NCBI RefSeq assembly: GCF_018130545.1
Contig: NZ_JAFCKF010000002.1
Location: 248,001-312,000 of the forward strand
DNA from: Bradyrhizobium tropiciagri
Lineage (GTDB): Bacteria; Pseudomonadota; Alphaproteobacteria; Rhizobiales; Xanthobacteraceae
DNA length: 64,000 nt
Direction of reading: 5' to 3'
In this document: positions 27,263 through 37,420 of the stretch, one piece after another
Position numbering within the stretch: the first letter of the stretch is position 1
How the letters are laid out: each line of letters opens with the position of its first letter
Position numbers and translations under genes: made by a program
Notes under the pieces: model-generated
The model's database searches: none
The model's input: only the letters and a program-made list of their open reading frames with translations
What the model was told of the DNA's origin: nothing

Positions 27263-27435
27263 AGACGCGAATCAGCTTGAACTTCTGCGACCTGCCCAGA
27301 TGGGTAGTGCGGCCAGCTGCCCGGTCTTGTCGGCCGGAAATTGGCCCATATCTGGGTTAAGCCTTGAGCCGAGCAGGCTTGAGTGTAGTAGCCTTAAGCA
27401 AAGTTCTGCATCACCCCTAACCCCTGGGTTCTTTC

Positions 27436-28071
27436 ATGCGCGATCCCGTTGAAACCTACATGAACCTCGTGCCGATGGTCGTCGAGCAGACCAATCGCGG
27501 CGAACGCGCCTACGACATTTTCTCGCGCCTTTTGAAAGAGCGCATCATCTTCGTCACCGGTCCGGTGGAAGACGGCATGTCGACCTTGATCGTCGCACAG
27601 CTGCTGTTTCTCGAGGCCGAGAATCCGAAGAAGGAAATCTCGATGTACATCAACTCGCCGGGCGGCGTGGTGACGTCGGGCCTTGCGATCTACGACACGA
27701 TGCAGTTCATCCGTCCGCCGGTGTCGACGCTGTGCACGGGGCAGGCGGCCTCGATGGGCTCGCTGCTGCTGGCAGCCGGCGAGAAGGACATGCGCTTCAC
27801 GCTGCCGAACTCCCGCATCATGGTGCACCAGCCCTCCGGCGGCTTCCAGGGCCAGGCCACCGACATCATGCTGCACGCGCAGGAGATCCTGAATCTCAAG
27901 AAGCGCCTCAACGAGATCTACGTGAAGCACACCGGCCAGACCTACAAGGCGATCGAGGACGCGCTCGAGCGCGACAAGTTCCTCACCGCCGAGGATGCCA
28001 AGGCGTTCGGCCTCGTCGACAAGGTGATCGACAAGCGTCCCGAGGATCCGGCCTCCGCGAAGGCCGCCTGA
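27436..28071 (+). CDS. clpP: ATP-dependent Clp protease proteolytic subunit
   Basis: 211-residue serine protease that forms the 14-mer chamber. The triad is visible: Ser106 in GQAASMGS, His131 in IMVHQPSGG, and Asp180 in [12 protein letters not shown], with the same spacings as in E. coli ClpP. It works with ClpX, encoded 444 bases downstream. The region just upstream (CTTAAG ... CCCCTAA) is vaguely heat-shock-promoter-like but too uncertain to annotate. Confidence 0.98.
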   Translation: MRDPVETYMNLVPMVVEQTNRGERAYDIFSRLLKERIIFVTGPVEDGMSTLIVAQLLFLEAENPKKEISMYINSPGGVVTSGLAIYDTMQFIRPPVSTLCTGQAASMGSLLLAAGEKDMRFTLPNSRIMVHQPSGGFQGQATDIMLHAQEILNLKKRLNEIYVKHTGQTYKAIEDALERDKFLTAEDAKAFGLVDKVIDKRPEDPASAKAA

Positions 28072-28515
28072 TCCTGGCAGAGATCCGGAGGCGTCGGTGT
28101 GACCACCACATTGACGCCTCACATGATCGGCAAAGCGGGGGAGCGGCGGAGTACCCCGTAAGTGCATGGGCGAGAGCGGAAAGTTCCGCTTTCGTGCTCA
28201 TTGGCCGGCGTGGTAATCCCGCAACGTTCCGTGGATTTCGACGAGTATTCCACGTGCGATCGTGGAAAATCACGGTATTGTCACGGTCTTGAGCCGGCCA
28301 TCCGATTAGCGAATTCTTGATAGTCGGATGCCAGCATGGTTGGCTGTAATGCATCGGCTATGATCGCGGAGATTCGAATAAGCCGTGATTGCAACGGTCA
28401 GTATTGCGTAGGGTCTTTTTTGGTACGGAATTTGCTCTATCTACCCAAGACCCCGGTTTTGTGCCGGATTGGGTCGATCTGGCAAACAAGATCGAACGGC
28501 GGACGGAGATAATGA
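28072..28515 (+). other. Intergenic region clpP-clpX
   Basis: 444 bases without a credible gene. A hairpin follows clpP at 28088-28120 (see separate entry). The remainder is less GC-rich than the flanking genes and should carry a separate clpX promoter. I could not identify one with confidence. Confidence 0.6.
28088..28120 (+). terminator. Hairpin after clpP
   Basis: GAGGCGTC and GACGCCTC arms enclose an inner GTGTG/CCACA pairing, 17 bases after the clpP stop. No U-run follows. Confidence 0.5.
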
Positions 28516-29790
28516 ATGAGTAAGGTCGGCACGAGCGACGCCAAGAACACGCTATACTGCTCGTTCTGCGGCAAGAGCCAGCATGAAGTTCGCAAGCTGA
28601 TTGCCGGACCGACTGTCTTCATTTGCGACGAGTGTGTCGAACTGTGCATGGACATCATTCGCGAGGAGAACAAGTCCTCGCTGGTGAAGTCGCGCGACGG
28701 CATCCCGACGCCGAAGGAAATCTGCAAGGTCCTGGACGATTACGTGATCGGCCAGAGCCACGCCAAGAAGGTGCTGTCGGTCGCCGTTCACAACCACTAC
28801 AAGCGGCTTAACCATCAGACCAAGCACAACGACGTCGAGCTCGCGAAGTCGAACATCCTGCTGATCGGTCCGACCGGTTCGGGCAAGACGCTGCTGGCGC
28901 AGACGCTGGCCCGCATCCTTGACGTTCCGTTTACCATGGCCGATGCGACGACGCTGACCGAAGCCGGCTATGTCGGCGAGGACGTCGAGAACATCATCCT
29001 GAAGCTGCTGCAGGCCGCCGACTACAATGTCGAGCGTGCTCAGCGCGGCATCGTCTATATCGACGAAATCGACAAGATCAGCCGCAAGTCGGACAATCCC
29101 TCGATCACGCGCGACGTGTCGGGTGAGGGCGTCCAGCAGGCGCTGCTGAAGATCATGGAAGGCACGGTGGCCTCGGTCCCGCCGCAGGGCGGCCGCAAGC
29201 ATCCGCAGCAGGAGTTCCTGCAGGTAGATACCACCAACATCCTGTTCATCTGCGGTGGTGCGTTCTCGGGCCTCGAGAAGATCATCTCCGCGCGCGGCCG
29301 TTCGACCTCGATCGGCTTCGCGGCGCAGGTGCTCGCGCCGGAGGATCGCCGCACCGGCGAGATCTTCCGTCACGTCGAGCCTGAGGATCTGCTGAAGTAT
29401 GGTCTGATCCCGGAATTCGTCGGCCGTCTGCCCGTCGTTGCGACGCTGGAAGACCTCGACGAGACCTCGCTGAAGAAGATCCTGACCGATCCGAAGAACG
29501 CGCTGGTGAAACAGTACCAGCGGCTGTTCGAGATGGAGAACATCGAGCTGACCTTCGCCGACGAGGCGCTTGGCGCGGTCGCCCGCAAGGCGATCGAGCG
29601 CAAGACCGGTGCTCGCGGCCTGCGGTCGATCCTGGAGAGCATCCTGCTCGAAACCATGTTCGACCTTCCGGGCCTGGAAGGCGTCGAGGAAGTCGTGATC
29701 TCGCGCGAAGTGGTCGAGGGAACGGCGCGTCCGCTCTACATCTACGCGGATCGTTCCGACCGCGCCGTCGAGAGCAGCGCGAGCGCGTAA
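28516..29790 (+). CDS. clpX: ATP-dependent Clp protease ATP-binding subunit ClpX
   Basis: 424-residue AAA+ unfoldase that delivers substrates such as ssrA-tagged proteins to ClpP. The N-terminal C4 zinc-binding domain ([12 protein letters not shown] and ICDECVELC) is complete. Walker A is [12 protein letters not shown], Walker B is [10 protein letters not shown], and the pore-loop [14 protein letters not shown] and sensor II region follow. IGF is the ClpP-docking loop (TSIGFAAQV). CGGAGATA precedes the ATG. Confidence 0.98.
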   Translation: MSKVGTSDAKNTLYCSFCGKSQHEVRKLIAGPTVFICDECVELCMDIIREENKSSLVKSRDGIPTPKEICKVLDDYVIGQSHAKKVLSVAVHNHYKRLNHQTKHNDVELAKSNILLIGPTGSGKTLLAQTLARILDVPFTMADATTLTEAGYVGEDVENIILKLLQAADYNVERAQRGIVYIDEIDKISRKSDNPSITRDVSGEGVQQALLKIMEGTVASVPPQGGRKHPQQEFLQVDTTNILFICGGAFSGLEKIISARGRSTSIGFAAQVLAPEDRRTGEIFRHVEPEDLLKYGLIPEFVGRLPVVATLEDLDETSLKKILTDPKNALVKQYQRLFEMENIELTFADEALGAVARKAIERKTGARGLRSILESILLETMFDLPGLEGVEEVVISREVVEGTARPLYIYADRSDRAVESSASA

Positions 29791-30112
29791 AGGCGCACGT
29801 CTCCGACCCGCTAAAAATGCACGGCTGCCGGGCGATCCGGCGGCCGCTGTGGCGCAGCAGCAGCGCTCTCGCGGCGTAGCGGCAAATGCTTGTTTAGCCT
29901 ATATTTCCCGGTACTTCTCGGACTTGACACCCCCCTGCCTGATAGCCACCTAATGCTATCGGCGAGGGGTCTCAAGCGTTGAGATTCGTCGCTTCACGAT
30001 GCGGAATAAGCGGCTGCTGACAGCAATCTCGTTCCGGATCACCAAGGCACCTTGTGGCGGTTGCGCAAGCAAGCGGACTGCGTGCAAGGGGGCAAAACAA
30101 AAGGAATAGGCC
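29791..30112 (+). other. Intergenic region clpX-lon with candidate promoter
   Basis: 322 bases without a gene. CTTGACA at 29923-29929 is a good -35 element, and the CCACCTAATGC stretch from 29947 could supply the -10, resembling either a housekeeping or an RpoH promoter. It would place the start of the lon transcript about 150 bases upstream of its ATG. Confidence 0.4.
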
Positions 30113-32542
30113 ATGACGACCTCAAAACCCCGGCCAACGATCGTCCACGGCGAAAGCCACTCCTATCCGGTGCTGCCACTCCGCGACATCGTCGTCTTCC
30201 CGCACATGATCGTGCCTCTCTTCGTCGGCCGCGAGAAATCGATCCGCGCCCTCGAAGAGGTGATGAAGAACGACGCGCTGATCATGCTCGCGACGCAGAA
30301 GAACGCGTCCGATGATGATCCGGCGCCCGATTCAATTTACGAGACCGGTACGCTCGCCAGCGTCCTGCAGCTGCTGAAGCTGCCCGACGGCACCGTGAAG
30401 GTGCTGGTCGAGGGCCTTGAGCGCGCGCGCGTCGAGAAGTATTCCGACCGCAGCGAATATTACGAAGCGACCGCAGTCGCGCTCTCCGACACGGACGCCA
30501 CCTCGGTCGAGGCCGAGGCACTGGCGCGGTCGGTCGTGTCCGATTTCGAAAGCTATGTGAAGCTGAACAAGAAGATCTCCGCCGAGGTCGTCGGCGTGGT
30601 CCAGGCGATCACTGATTTCGCCAAGCTCGGCGACACCGTCGCCTCGCATCTCGCGGTCAAGATCGCCGATCGCCAGGCCATCCTGGAGACGTTGTCGGTC
30701 ACGCAGCGCCTTGAGAAGGTGCTGGGCCTTATGGAGAGCGAGATCTCGGTGCTGCAGGTCGAGAAGCGCATCCGCTCGCGCGTCAAGCGCCAGATGGAGA
30801 AGACCCAGCGCGAGTATTACCTGAACGAGCAGATGAAGGCGATCCAGAAGGAGCTCGGCGACGACGAAGGTCGCGACGAGCTGGCCGATCTGGAGGAGAA
30901 GATCTCCAAGACCAAGCTTTCCAAGGAAGCACGCGAGAAGGCGCAGCACGAGCTGAAGAAGCTGCGCCAGATGTCGCCGATGTCCGCGGAAGCGACCGTC
31001 GTGCGCAACTATCTGGATTGGCTGCTGTCGATTCCGTGGGGCAAGAAGTCCAAGGTCAAGAAGGACCTCGAGGCCGCGCAGGCGGTGCTGGACTCCGATC
31101 ACTACGGGCTCGAGAAGGTCAAGGACCGGATCGTCGAGTATCTCGCGGTGCAGTCGCGCGCCAACAAGCTGACCGGACCGATCCTGTGCCTGGTCGGGCC
31201 TCCCGGCGTCGGCAAGACCTCGCTCGGCAAGTCGATCGCCAAGGCGACCGGCCGCGAGTTCGTGCGTGTGTCGCTCGGCGGCGTGCGTGACGAAGCCGAG
31301 ATCCGCGGTCACCGCCGCACCTATATCGGCTCGATGCCCGGCAAGATCATCCAGTCGATGCGCAAGGCGAAGACCTCGAACCCGCTGTTCCTGCTGGACG
31401 AGATCGACAAGATGGGCGCCGATTTCCGCGGCGATCCGTCGTCGGCGCTGCTTGAGGTTTTGGACCCCGAGCAGAACTCGACCTTCAACGACCACTACCT
31501 CGAGGTCGACTACGACCTGTCCAACGTGATGTTCATCACGACCGCGAATACGCTGAATATTCCGGGCCCGCTGATGGACCGCATGGAGATCATCCGGATC
31601 GCCGGTTACACGGAGAACGAGAAGGTCGAGATCGCGCGCAAGCATCTGATCCCGAGCGCGCTCTCCAAGCACGGTCTGGACTCCAAGGAATGGTCGATCG
31701 ACGACGCGGCCCTGCTGCTGATGATCCGCCGCTACACCCGCGAAGCGGGCGTGCGTAACCTGGAGCGTGAGCTCTCCACACTCGCCCGCAAGGCGGTGAA
31801 GGAGCTGATGATCTCCAAGAAGAAGTCGGTGAAGGTCACCGAGGCGAACATCGAAGAGTTCCTCGGCGTCCCGAAGTACCGCTTCGGCGAGATCGACGAC
31901 GAGGATCAGGTCGGTATCGTCACGGGCCTGGCCTGGACCGATGTCGGCGGCGAGCTGTTGACCATTGAAGGCGTCATGATGCCCGGCAAGGGCAAGATGA
32001 CCGTCACGGGCAATCTGCGCGACGTGATGAAGGAGTCGATCTCCGCGGCGGCGTCCTACGTCCGCTCGCGCGCGATCAACTACGGCATCGAACCGCCGAT
32101 GTTCGACCGGCGCGACATCCACGTTCACGTGCCGGAGGGCGCAACCCCGAAGGACGGTCCGTCCGCCGGTGTCGCGATGGCCACCGCGATCATCTCGGTC
32201 ATGACCGGCATTCCGGTCCGCCACGATGTCGCGATGACCGGCGAAATCACGCTGCGTGGTCGCGTGCTGCCGATCGGCGGTCTGAAGGAGAAGCTCCTGG
32301 CTGCCGCGCGCGGTGGCATCAAGACGGTGCTGATCCCGGAGGACAACGCCAAGGATCTCACGGAGATTTCCGATGCGATCAAGGGCGGCATGGAGATCAT
32401 TCCGGTCTCGCGGCTGGATGAGGTCGTCGCCAAGGCGCTGGTCCGCGTGCCTACGCCGATCGTCTGGGAAGAGGAGACCAGCAAGGTCGACGTCAAGCCC
32501 GATGCTTCGGATGAAGCCTCCGGTGGCCTGACGGCGCACTGA
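30113..32542 (+). CDS. lon: ATP-dependent protease Lon (La), bacterial type
   Basis: 809-residue homohexameric AAA+ protease that removes misfolded and short-lived regulatory proteins. The N-terminal substrate-binding domain starts [23 protein letters not shown]. Walker [14 protein letters not shown] is near residue 362, and Walker B is [11 protein letters not shown]. The catalytic dyad is Ser684 ([10 protein letters not shown]) and Lys727 ([10 protein letters not shown]). AAGGAATAGGCC precedes the ATG. A strong terminator follows, so it ends its transcription unit. Confidence 0.98.
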   Translation: MTTSKPRPTIVHGESHSYPVLPLRDIVVFPHMIVPLFVGREKSIRALEEVMKNDALIMLATQKNASDDDPAPDSIYETGTLASVLQLLKLPDGTVKVLVEGLERARVEKYSDRSEYYEATAVALSDTDATSVEAEALARSVVSDFESYVKLNKKISAEVVGVVQAITDFAKLGDTVASHLAVKIADRQAILETLSVTQRLEKVLGLMESEISVLQVEKRIRSRVKRQMEKTQREYYLNEQMKAIQKELGDDEGRDELADLEEKISKTKLSKEAREKAQHELKKLRQMSPMSAEATVVRNYLDWLLSIPWGKKSKVKKDLEAAQAVLDSDHYGLEKVKDRIVEYLAVQSRANKLTGPILCLVGPPGVGKTSLGKSIAKATGREFVRVSLGGVRDEAEIRGHRRTYIGSMPGKIIQSMRKAKTSNPLFLLDEIDKMGADFRGDPSSALLEVLDPEQNSTFNDHYLEVDYDLSNVMFITTANTLNIPGPLMDRMEIIRIAGYTENEKVEIARKHLIPSALSKHGLDSKEWSIDDAALLLMIRRYTREAGVRNLERELSTLARKAVKELMISKKKSVKVTEANIEEFLGVPKYRFGEIDDEDQVGIVTGLAWTDVGGELLTIEGVMMPGKGKMTVTGNLRDVMKESISAAASYVRSRAINYGIEPPMFDRRDIHVHVPEGATPKDGPSAGVAMATAIISVMTGIPVRHDVAMTGEITLRGRVLPIGGLKEKLLAAARGGIKTVLIPEDNAKDLTEISDAIKGGMEIIPVSRLDEVVAKALVRVPTPIVWEEETSKVDVKPDASDEASGGLTAH

Positions 32543-32563
32543 AGCAAGGTCCAGTTGAAATAG

Positions 32564-32590
32564 AAAACGGCGCCTTCGGGCGCCGTTTTT
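32564..32590 (+). terminator. Intrinsic terminator of lon
   Basis: AAAACGGCGCC-TTCG-GGCGCCGTTTTTG has a UUCG tetraloop stem and T5 run, 22 bases after the lon stop. Confidence 0.9.
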
Positions 32591-32654
32591 GTTTTGGTGG
32601 TTTGCGAACGCGGCGGATCTTTCGCCGCAGACATGATGGCCGCGTCGAGGACGA

Positions 32655-33866
32655 CTACTTCTTTTTCTCGACGACAAAATTGCCGATTGCCCCGAGTGCC
32701 ATCAGGACGCTGGTGCCGACGAACACCGCGCGCATGCCGATATGGCCGCCGATGAATCCGCCGGCGAGCGGGCCGATCACCTGGCCGGCATATTGCGCGG
32801 AAATCGAATAGCCCAGCATGCTGCCGGTGACGGCGTCGGGCACGTTGTGCCTGATGACGCTGGCGATGCAGGGCAACAGGCCACCGAGCGCGAGCCCCAT
32901 CAGGAAGCGCAGCAGGATCAGCTGCCAGCCGCTGACCACGAAGGCCTGCGGGATCAATAGCAGCGCCGAGGCGGCCAGGCAGATGGTGATGATCCGCCAA
33001 TGACCGACACGATCGGCGAGCTTGCCGAGATGCGACGATGACAGCAGGCTGCCAAAAGCCGCCGCTGACATCACGATGCCGGCGACGAACGTCACCTGCG
33101 GCGCCTCGACCAGTTGCGCGACATAGACCGTGATGATCGGCTCGATCGACATGTTGGCGATCATCAGCAGCAGGCCGGTTCCCCACATCGCGATCACCGG
33201 GCGCTTGTCCGGAACCAGTGCCCAGCCGCCGCGCGCTTTGCTGCCTTTTGCGGTCTTCGGGCGTGCTTCCTCGCGGATCAGGAACGTCGTGCCGAGGAAG
33301 GTGAAGAAGATGACGCCGCCGATCAGGAAGAAGGTGGCGCGGATGCCGATCAGGTTTGGCAGCACGCCGCCGATCAACGGACCAACCAGGCTGCCGGCCA
33401 TGATGCCGGCCGACAGCACGCCGATTGCCCAGCCGGATCGCGCCTTCGGCGTCTGTGCCGCGACCAGCACGGTCGAGCCCGACGCGTAGCCGCCGAGCAG
33501 GCCAGTCAGCAGGCGCAAGCCGACCAGCTCGTAGACGTTATGCGCCATTCCGATCAGCGACATCGCAATCGCCATGCCAAGACTGGCCCGGATCAGCATC
33601 AGCTTGCGGCCGTAGCGATCCGCGAGCCGTCCCCACAGCGGCGCGGTCAGCGCCGCGCTGAAGAAGGTTGCGCCGTAGGCGATCCCAGACCATTGCACGA
33701 TGGCCGCGTGGTCTGACACACCGAGCTGCTCGACATAGAGCGGCAGGAACGGCAGCAGCAGCGTCATCCCGACGATGGTCGTGAAGGAGCCGAACACGCA
33801 GACGATCAGGTTGCGCTTCCAGGGGCCGGCGTCGAGCAAGGCTTCGCGATCGACTTCCATATCCAT
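32655..33866 (-). CDS. MFS transporter (drug-efflux type)
   Basis: 403 residues, about 12 membrane helices. Signature GRLADRYGRKLMLIR lies after TM2, motif C-like GSLVGPLIGGVLPN in TM5 points to an efflux-type exporter, and GKLADRVGHWR recurs in the second half. The C-terminus is a short EKKK tail. Its start is 1 base after the stop of the GntR-type gene, so it belongs to a regulator-transporter operon. The substrate is unknown. Confidence 0.92.
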   Translation of the reverse strand: MDMEVDREALLDAGPWKRNLIVCVFGSFTTIVGMTLLLPFLPLYVEQLGVSDHAAIVQWSGIAYGATFFSAALTAPLWGRLADRYGRKLMLIRASLGMAIAMSLIGMAHNVYELVGLRLLTGLLGGYASGSTVLVAAQTPKARSGWAIGVLSAGIMAGSLVGPLIGGVLPNLIGIRATFFLIGGVIFFTFLGTTFLIREEARPKTAKGSKARGGWALVPDKRPVIAMWGTGLLLMIANMSIEPIITVYVAQLVEAPQVTFVAGIVMSAAAFGSLLSSSHLGKLADRVGHWRIITICLAASALLLIPQAFVVSGWQLILLRFLMGLALGGLLPCIASVIRHNVPDAVTGSMLGYSISAQYAGQVIGPLAGGFIGGHIGMRAVFVGTSVLMALGAIGNFVVEKKK

Positions 33867-33867
33867 C

Positions 33868-34536
33868 TCAGCGCAACCCGATCACGGCGAAGCCGCGCGC
33901 CCGCAGGCCGCGGCGATCCTCGTTCAGCGAGCGCAGCAGGCGATCGCGGGTATCGGTGATGTGATCGGCGGCCTCGCGCGCGGCGGCTTCCGGATCGTTG
34001 GCCTTGATGAAGCCGAGGATGCGCCGGTGCTCGCGCCAGGCCTGCTCGCGCGACGGCTCCGTCCACACTTCGAGCCAGCGTGCCCGCGACAGCCGGGTCA
34101 TCGCGCCCTTGATCGCCTTGACGATGAAGGGATTGCCGGAGAGCCGGGCGATCTCGACATGGAAGTCGGTGCCGACCCGGTGCCATTCCTCGCGCGGTGC
34201 GCCGGACTGACAGGCATCGAGCATCTCTTCGACAGCGGCGATGTCGGCTGCGCTCGCCCGCGCGCAGGCGAGACGGACGGCGGTCGTCTCCAATGGGATC
34301 CGGAACTCGGCCAGCGCTTCCAGCTCACCTAGGTCGATCGGTGCGACGATCCAGTTGCGGCCGTCGCGGCGGACCAGCTCTTCGCCTTCGAGCCGGACCA
34401 GCGCGGCGCGGATCGGGGTGCGTGATCCCTCGAACCGGCTCTCCAGCCAACGCTCGGTCAGCCGCTCGCCGGGGCCGAGATCGAGCGAGAGGATCATTTC
34501 CCGAAGCTGGTCGTGGATTTGCAGCATCTGCGACAT
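33868..34536 (-). CDS. GntR family transcriptional regulator (FCD subfamily)
   Basis: 222 residues. The N-terminal winged helix reads IHDQLREMILSLDLGPGERLTERWLESRFEGSRTPIRAALVRLEGEELV. The C-terminal all-helical FCD ligand domain contains FRIPLETTAVRLAC and the metal-binding-type FHVEIARLSGN. It is co-transcribed with the MFS exporter. A cluster of palindromes lies 38-73 bases upstream of its ATG, which suggests autoregulation and control of the exporter. Confidence 0.92.
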   Translation of the reverse strand: MSQMLQIHDQLREMILSLDLGPGERLTERWLESRFEGSRTPIRAALVRLEGEELVRRDGRNWIVAPIDLGELEALAEFRIPLETTAVRLACARASAADIAAVEEMLDACQSGAPREEWHRVGTDFHVEIARLSGNPFIVKAIKGAMTRLSRARWLEVWTEPSREQAWREHRRILGFIKANDPEAAAREAADHITDTRDRLLRSLNEDRRGLRARGFAVIGLR

Positions 34537-34566
34537 CGGGCGCCGTCCTTGGGTCTGGCGTTCGAC

Positions 34567-34609
34567 GTATCCCAGTTTGGTATCCCAAACAAGGCTAATC
34601 CGGGATACC
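34567..34609. promoter_or_regulatory. GntR-type operator cluster
   Basis: GTTTGG-TATC-CCAAAC (34575-34590) is a perfect palindrome of the TTGGTAT..CCAA kind seen for FCD regulators. GTATCCC also occurs at 34567, and GGGATACC (34602-34609) is the exact inverse of GGTATCCC (34579-34586). It lies between the GntR gene and the divergent GFA-family gene. Confidence 0.6.
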
Positions 34610-34709
34610 AGCTTTGCGCCGCGACGTGGCAGGCTGGAAAGCCAGGCTGTGGAGGGTGGAACCGCACCTGGGCGAGCTGCTTTGTTTGACGGAAATTGGG
34701 AGGACGCGG

Positions 34710-35129
34710 ATGCGGATCGACGGGCAATGCCATTGCGGGGCGGTGACTTATCAGGCCGAGATCAACCCCGAGCTTGTGTCGATCTGCCATTGCACCGACT
34801 GCCAGGCGCTGACCGGCTCGCCCTATCGCGTCACGGTGATCTGCGCTGCCGAGCAGGTCCGGCTGACCGGACGTCAGCCGAAAGTGTACGGCAAACGGGG
34901 CGATAACGGCCGGATTCGCTTCCAGCACTTTTGCGCCGATTGCGGCTCGCCGCTGTTCACGAGCGGCGATCTTGGCGGCCCCGACGACTGGGGTATCCGC
35001 TGGGGCAGCATCCGTCAGCGCGGCCAATTGACCCCGCGACGCCAGCTCTGGTGCCGCTCCGCCGCCTCCTGGATCAATGATCTCAAGGGATTGCCGGCAC
35101 GCTCCGAAGGATGGGAGCCAACGGATTGA
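34710..35129 (+). CDS. GFA family protein (glutathione-dependent formaldehyde-activating enzyme fold)
   Basis: 139 residues from the ATG at 34710, preceded by GGGAGG at ideal spacing; the frame open to 34614 is not needed. Zinc-binding cysteines are in QCHCGAVTY, ICHCTDCQALTG and FCADCGSPLF, the standard Cys pattern of this family. The biochemical role of most members beyond Gfa itself is unsettled. It is divergent from the GntR-MFS operon and could be under the same operator. Confidence 0.9.
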   Translation: MRIDGQCHCGAVTYQAEINPELVSICHCTDCQALTGSPYRVTVICAAEQVRLTGRQPKVYGKRGDNGRIRFQHFCADCGSPLFTSGDLGGPDDWGIRWGSIRQRGQLTPRRQLWCRSAASWINDLKGLPARSEGWEPTD

Positions 35130-35184
35130 GGCTTTGCGGCCTTGCACCTCAGGGGCGGGCGAGGCTAAAGAGGCGCGCAGGTAA

Positions 35185-35261
35185 GGGCGGCTAGCTCAGC
35201 TGGTTAGAGCATCTCGTTTACACCGAGAGGGTCGGGAGTTCGAATCTCTCGCCGCCTACCA
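35185..35261 (+). tRNA. tRNA-Val (anticodon UAC)
   Basis: A 77-base cloverleaf: acceptor GGGCGGC/GCCGCCT (one G-U pair), D-arm GCTCAGCTGGTTAGAGC, anticodon stem TCTCG/CGAGA with loop TTTACAC, T-arm with GTTCGAATC, and encoded CCA. Confidence 0.97.
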
Positions 35262-35346
35262 GCCTTCGCCCTGCGGGCTACGGCTGGGCAAGCCAGCCTT
35301 TGAGCACGAATTCGTCCGCTTGCTCGGTACCGCAGGGCGAAGGCTG
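35260..35346. repeat. 17-bp inverted repeat starting in the tRNA-Val 3' end
   Basis: CAGCCTTCGCCCTGCGG (35260-35276) is repeated as its exact reverse complement at 35330-35346. The first copy begins in the CA of the tRNA CCA end. The intervening 53 bases contain further short palindromes (GGCTGG..CCAGCC). It looks like a dispersed palindromic (REP/BIME-like) element or a tRNA terminator structure. Confidence 0.7.
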
Positions 35347-35423
35347 TCACGCCGAAGCTCGAAGGGCGAAGGCGGACTGGTTGCCCGAACGCGCGGGCGT
35401 GCTTCCCCCGACGGAATCCAGCT

Positions 35424-35672
35424 CTATGGTTGCAGCATCCTGATTGTCGAGATCGGCCACTTCCCGATGTGGCCCTTGATCGATATGCGCAGCCCATGAG
35501 ACTCGTCCAGAACCACGTCCTCGACGGTCCCCGCAGTGCCATCGGTAAGGACCACAGCCCTTCCGACCAGTTCAGCCTCCACTTGCACGTACTCGCGCAG
35601 GATGACGATGGCGCGGTGTTTCACGAGCTGCAAGGCGGCCTCGGGCTGATGAGCTCTACGTAGCAAGGCCAT
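35424..35672 (-). CDS. Small hypothetical protein
   Basis: 82 residues from the ATG at 35672 (MALLRRAHQPEAAL), preceded by GGAGGGG eight bases upstream. The frame is open further 5' but without a ribosome site. The C-terminal half (GRAVVLTDGTAGTVEDVVLDESHGLRISIKGHIGKWPISTI) is beta-rich and reminiscent of a PRC-barrel-like fold, but I do not recognise the family. It lies alone between the tRNA-Val repeat and a secreted hypothetical gene. Confidence 0.6.
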   Translation of the reverse strand: MALLRRAHQPEAALQLVKHRAIVILREYVQVEAELVGRAVVLTDGTAGTVEDVVLDESHGLRISIKGHIGKWPISTIRMLQP

Positions 35673-35914
35673 TGCTCGGCCCCTCCGTGCGCGCGTGGAA
35701 AGGGCGCGATCCCGGCCTTGGGGTAGTTGTGGGGTGGCCGGGACCGCGCTTGCTCCGCGCTGGCGTCGAAATGCTATTCGATGTCCGATCGGGGAAAAGA
35801 TGCCGAAAGTCACGATTTCGTCGGGGAGCGGGTTCCCGCCGACGTGATGCCGCCCGGGTTTGATGCCGACGCTGCTGCGATGCTATTCTCGCCGCCTAAC
35901 CGGGAACTTGATGC

Positions 35915-36205
35915 ATGCGCAAACTCGCCGCGATTCTTCTGCTCACCATGATTGCCGGACCTGCATTCGCGGAGTCGGACCACGTCCAGCGCTATCGCGA
36001 AGAGGTCGAGAAATCGCCGGCGGATGCGGCCAACGAAGCGCGGCAGCAGCGCGCCTATCAGCGCGCCCTCAGCGGCGTGCCGGATCAGAAGCCGACCGAC
36101 CCGTGGGGCATTGCGCGCCCCGACGCGCAGGGTGCACCCAAGTCGAATGCCGCGAAGACGGTCGCGCCGAAACAGGCCAAGCCCGCGAGCGCAGCGGCCA
36201 AATGA
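35915..36205 (+). CDS. Small secreted hypothetical protein
   Basis: 96 residues. A Sec signal (MRKLAAILLLTMIAGPAFAE, cleavage after AFA) is followed by a charged, probably disordered mature part (YREEVEKSPADAANEARQQR) and an Ala/Lys/Pro-rich tail. Family unknown. The next gene begins 22 bases later on the same strand. Confidence 0.75.
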   Translation: MRKLAAILLLTMIAGPAFAESDHVQRYREEVEKSPADAANEARQQRAYQRALSGVPDQKPTDPWGIARPDAQGAPKSNAAKTVAPKQAKPASAAAK

Positions 36206-36227
36206 TCCCCGCGCGCGGACCCGGTCG

Positions 36228-36491
36228 ATGAAGTACTACGTCTGCAAATTGACCGGACCGCGCCCGACCTTTCCGCAGGACATGACGCCGCAGGAAGCCG
36301 CAATCATGCAGGCGCACGTCGCTTATTGCGGTGAGCTGCTGCGGGCGGGCAAGGCTCTGATCTTCGGACCGGTCGCCGATCCCGCCGGCGTCTGGGGGCT
36401 TGGCGTGCTGCAACTATCCGACGATGCCGATCCGGCCGAGATTGTCGCCAACGATCCCGTCACCAGGGCCAATGCCGGATTCACCTATTAG
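36228..36491 (+). CDS. YCII-related domain protein
   Basis: 87 residues from the ATG at 36228. MKYYVCKLTGPRPTF, then MQAHVAYCGELLRAGKALIFGPVADPAGVWGLGVLQL, and a C-terminal ANDPVTRANAGFTY fit the small YCII ferredoxin-like fold, whose conserved His/Asp pair is thought to be catalytic. Function unknown. It probably shares a transcript with the secreted protein upstream. Confidence 0.8.
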   Translation: MKYYVCKLTGPRPTFPQDMTPQEAAIMQAHVAYCGELLRAGKALIFGPVADPAGVWGLGVLQLSDDADPAEIVANDPVTRANAGFTY

Positions 36492-36568
36492 GTCATCCCG
36501 ATGCTGCGCGCCGCGACGCGCGAGAGCTGCTAGCATCGCCGGACGCTTTCTCAACGAGGTTTGATCCG

Positions 36569-37420
36569 ATGAACGCAGGTCACCCGCAAAACGCTGATCA
36601 GATTGCATATTGGAACGGGCCGGGCGGGCAGCGCTGGGCCACGCGGCAGGCCACGCAGGACATCGTGCTGCAGCCGGTGCTCGATCTCCTGATCGATCGC
36701 GCCGCGCCGAAGGCTGGCGAGCGCGTGGTCGATGTCGGTTGCGGCAGCGGGGCCTCGAGCTTCGCGCTGGCGGCGAAAGTTGCGCCCGAGGGCCGGGTGC
36801 TTGGTGTTGACGTCTCGGAGCCGATGCTGTCGCGGGCGCGACAGAGCGCGCCGCAGGGATTGCCGGTCGAATTCACGCTGGCCGACGCGACCGTCTACCC
36901 GTTCGCGCCCGGGAGCTTTGACCTGCTGGCCTCGCGCTTCGGCGTGATGTTCTTCGCCGATCCGGCTGCATCCTTTGCCAATCTGCACAAGGCGATGAAG
37001 CCGGCGGGCCGTCTTGCCTTCGCCTGCTGGCAGGAGCCGCGCGAGAACCCGTTCTTCATGGCGCCGCTACAAGCGGTCTACAAACACGTGCCGAAGCTGC
37101 CGCAGCTTGGGCCTGAGGATCCCGGCCCGTTTTCGTTTGCCTCGGAGGCCCGGGTGAAGCGAATCCTTGGCGAAGCCGGCTTCTCCGGCATCGCCATGGA
37201 GCCATGCAGGGTCGAGCTCGATGTTGCCACGAATCGCGGTATCGATGCCGCGATCCAGGGCGCGCTCGAGATCGGGCCGGCCAGCCGCGCGCTGGAAGGG
37301 CATCCGGATGAGGTGCGTGCCGCCGCGATCGCGTCGATGCGTGAGGCGCTGGCGCCCTTCGCCAAAGGCGATTCGGTGTTGCTGCCGGGCGCGATCTGGA
37401 TCGTGACTGCGCGGGCCTGA
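36569..37420 (+). CDS. Class I SAM-dependent methyltransferase
   Basis: 283 residues. The SAM-binding motif I is VVDVGCGSGASSF, motif II the acidic VLGVDVSEPML, and the post-motif ASRFGVMFFADPAASFANLHKAMKPAGRLAFACW is typical of UbiE-like small-molecule methyltransferases. The substrate is unknown. Its TGA stop directly abuts the convergent pepT stop, and both lie inside an 18-bp palindrome. Confidence 0.9.
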   Translation: MNAGHPQNADQIAYWNGPGGQRWATRQATQDIVLQPVLDLLIDRAAPKAGERVVDVGCGSGASSFALAAKVAPEGRVLGVDVSEPMLSRARQSAPQGLPVEFTLADATVYPFAPGSFDLLASRFGVMFFADPAASFANLHKAMKPAGRLAFACWQEPRENPFFMAPLQAVYKHVPKLPQLGPEDPGPFSFASEARVKRILGEAGFSGIAMEPCRVELDVATNRGIDAAIQGALEIGPASRALEGHPDEVRAAAIASMREALAPFAKGDSVLLPGAIWIVTARA

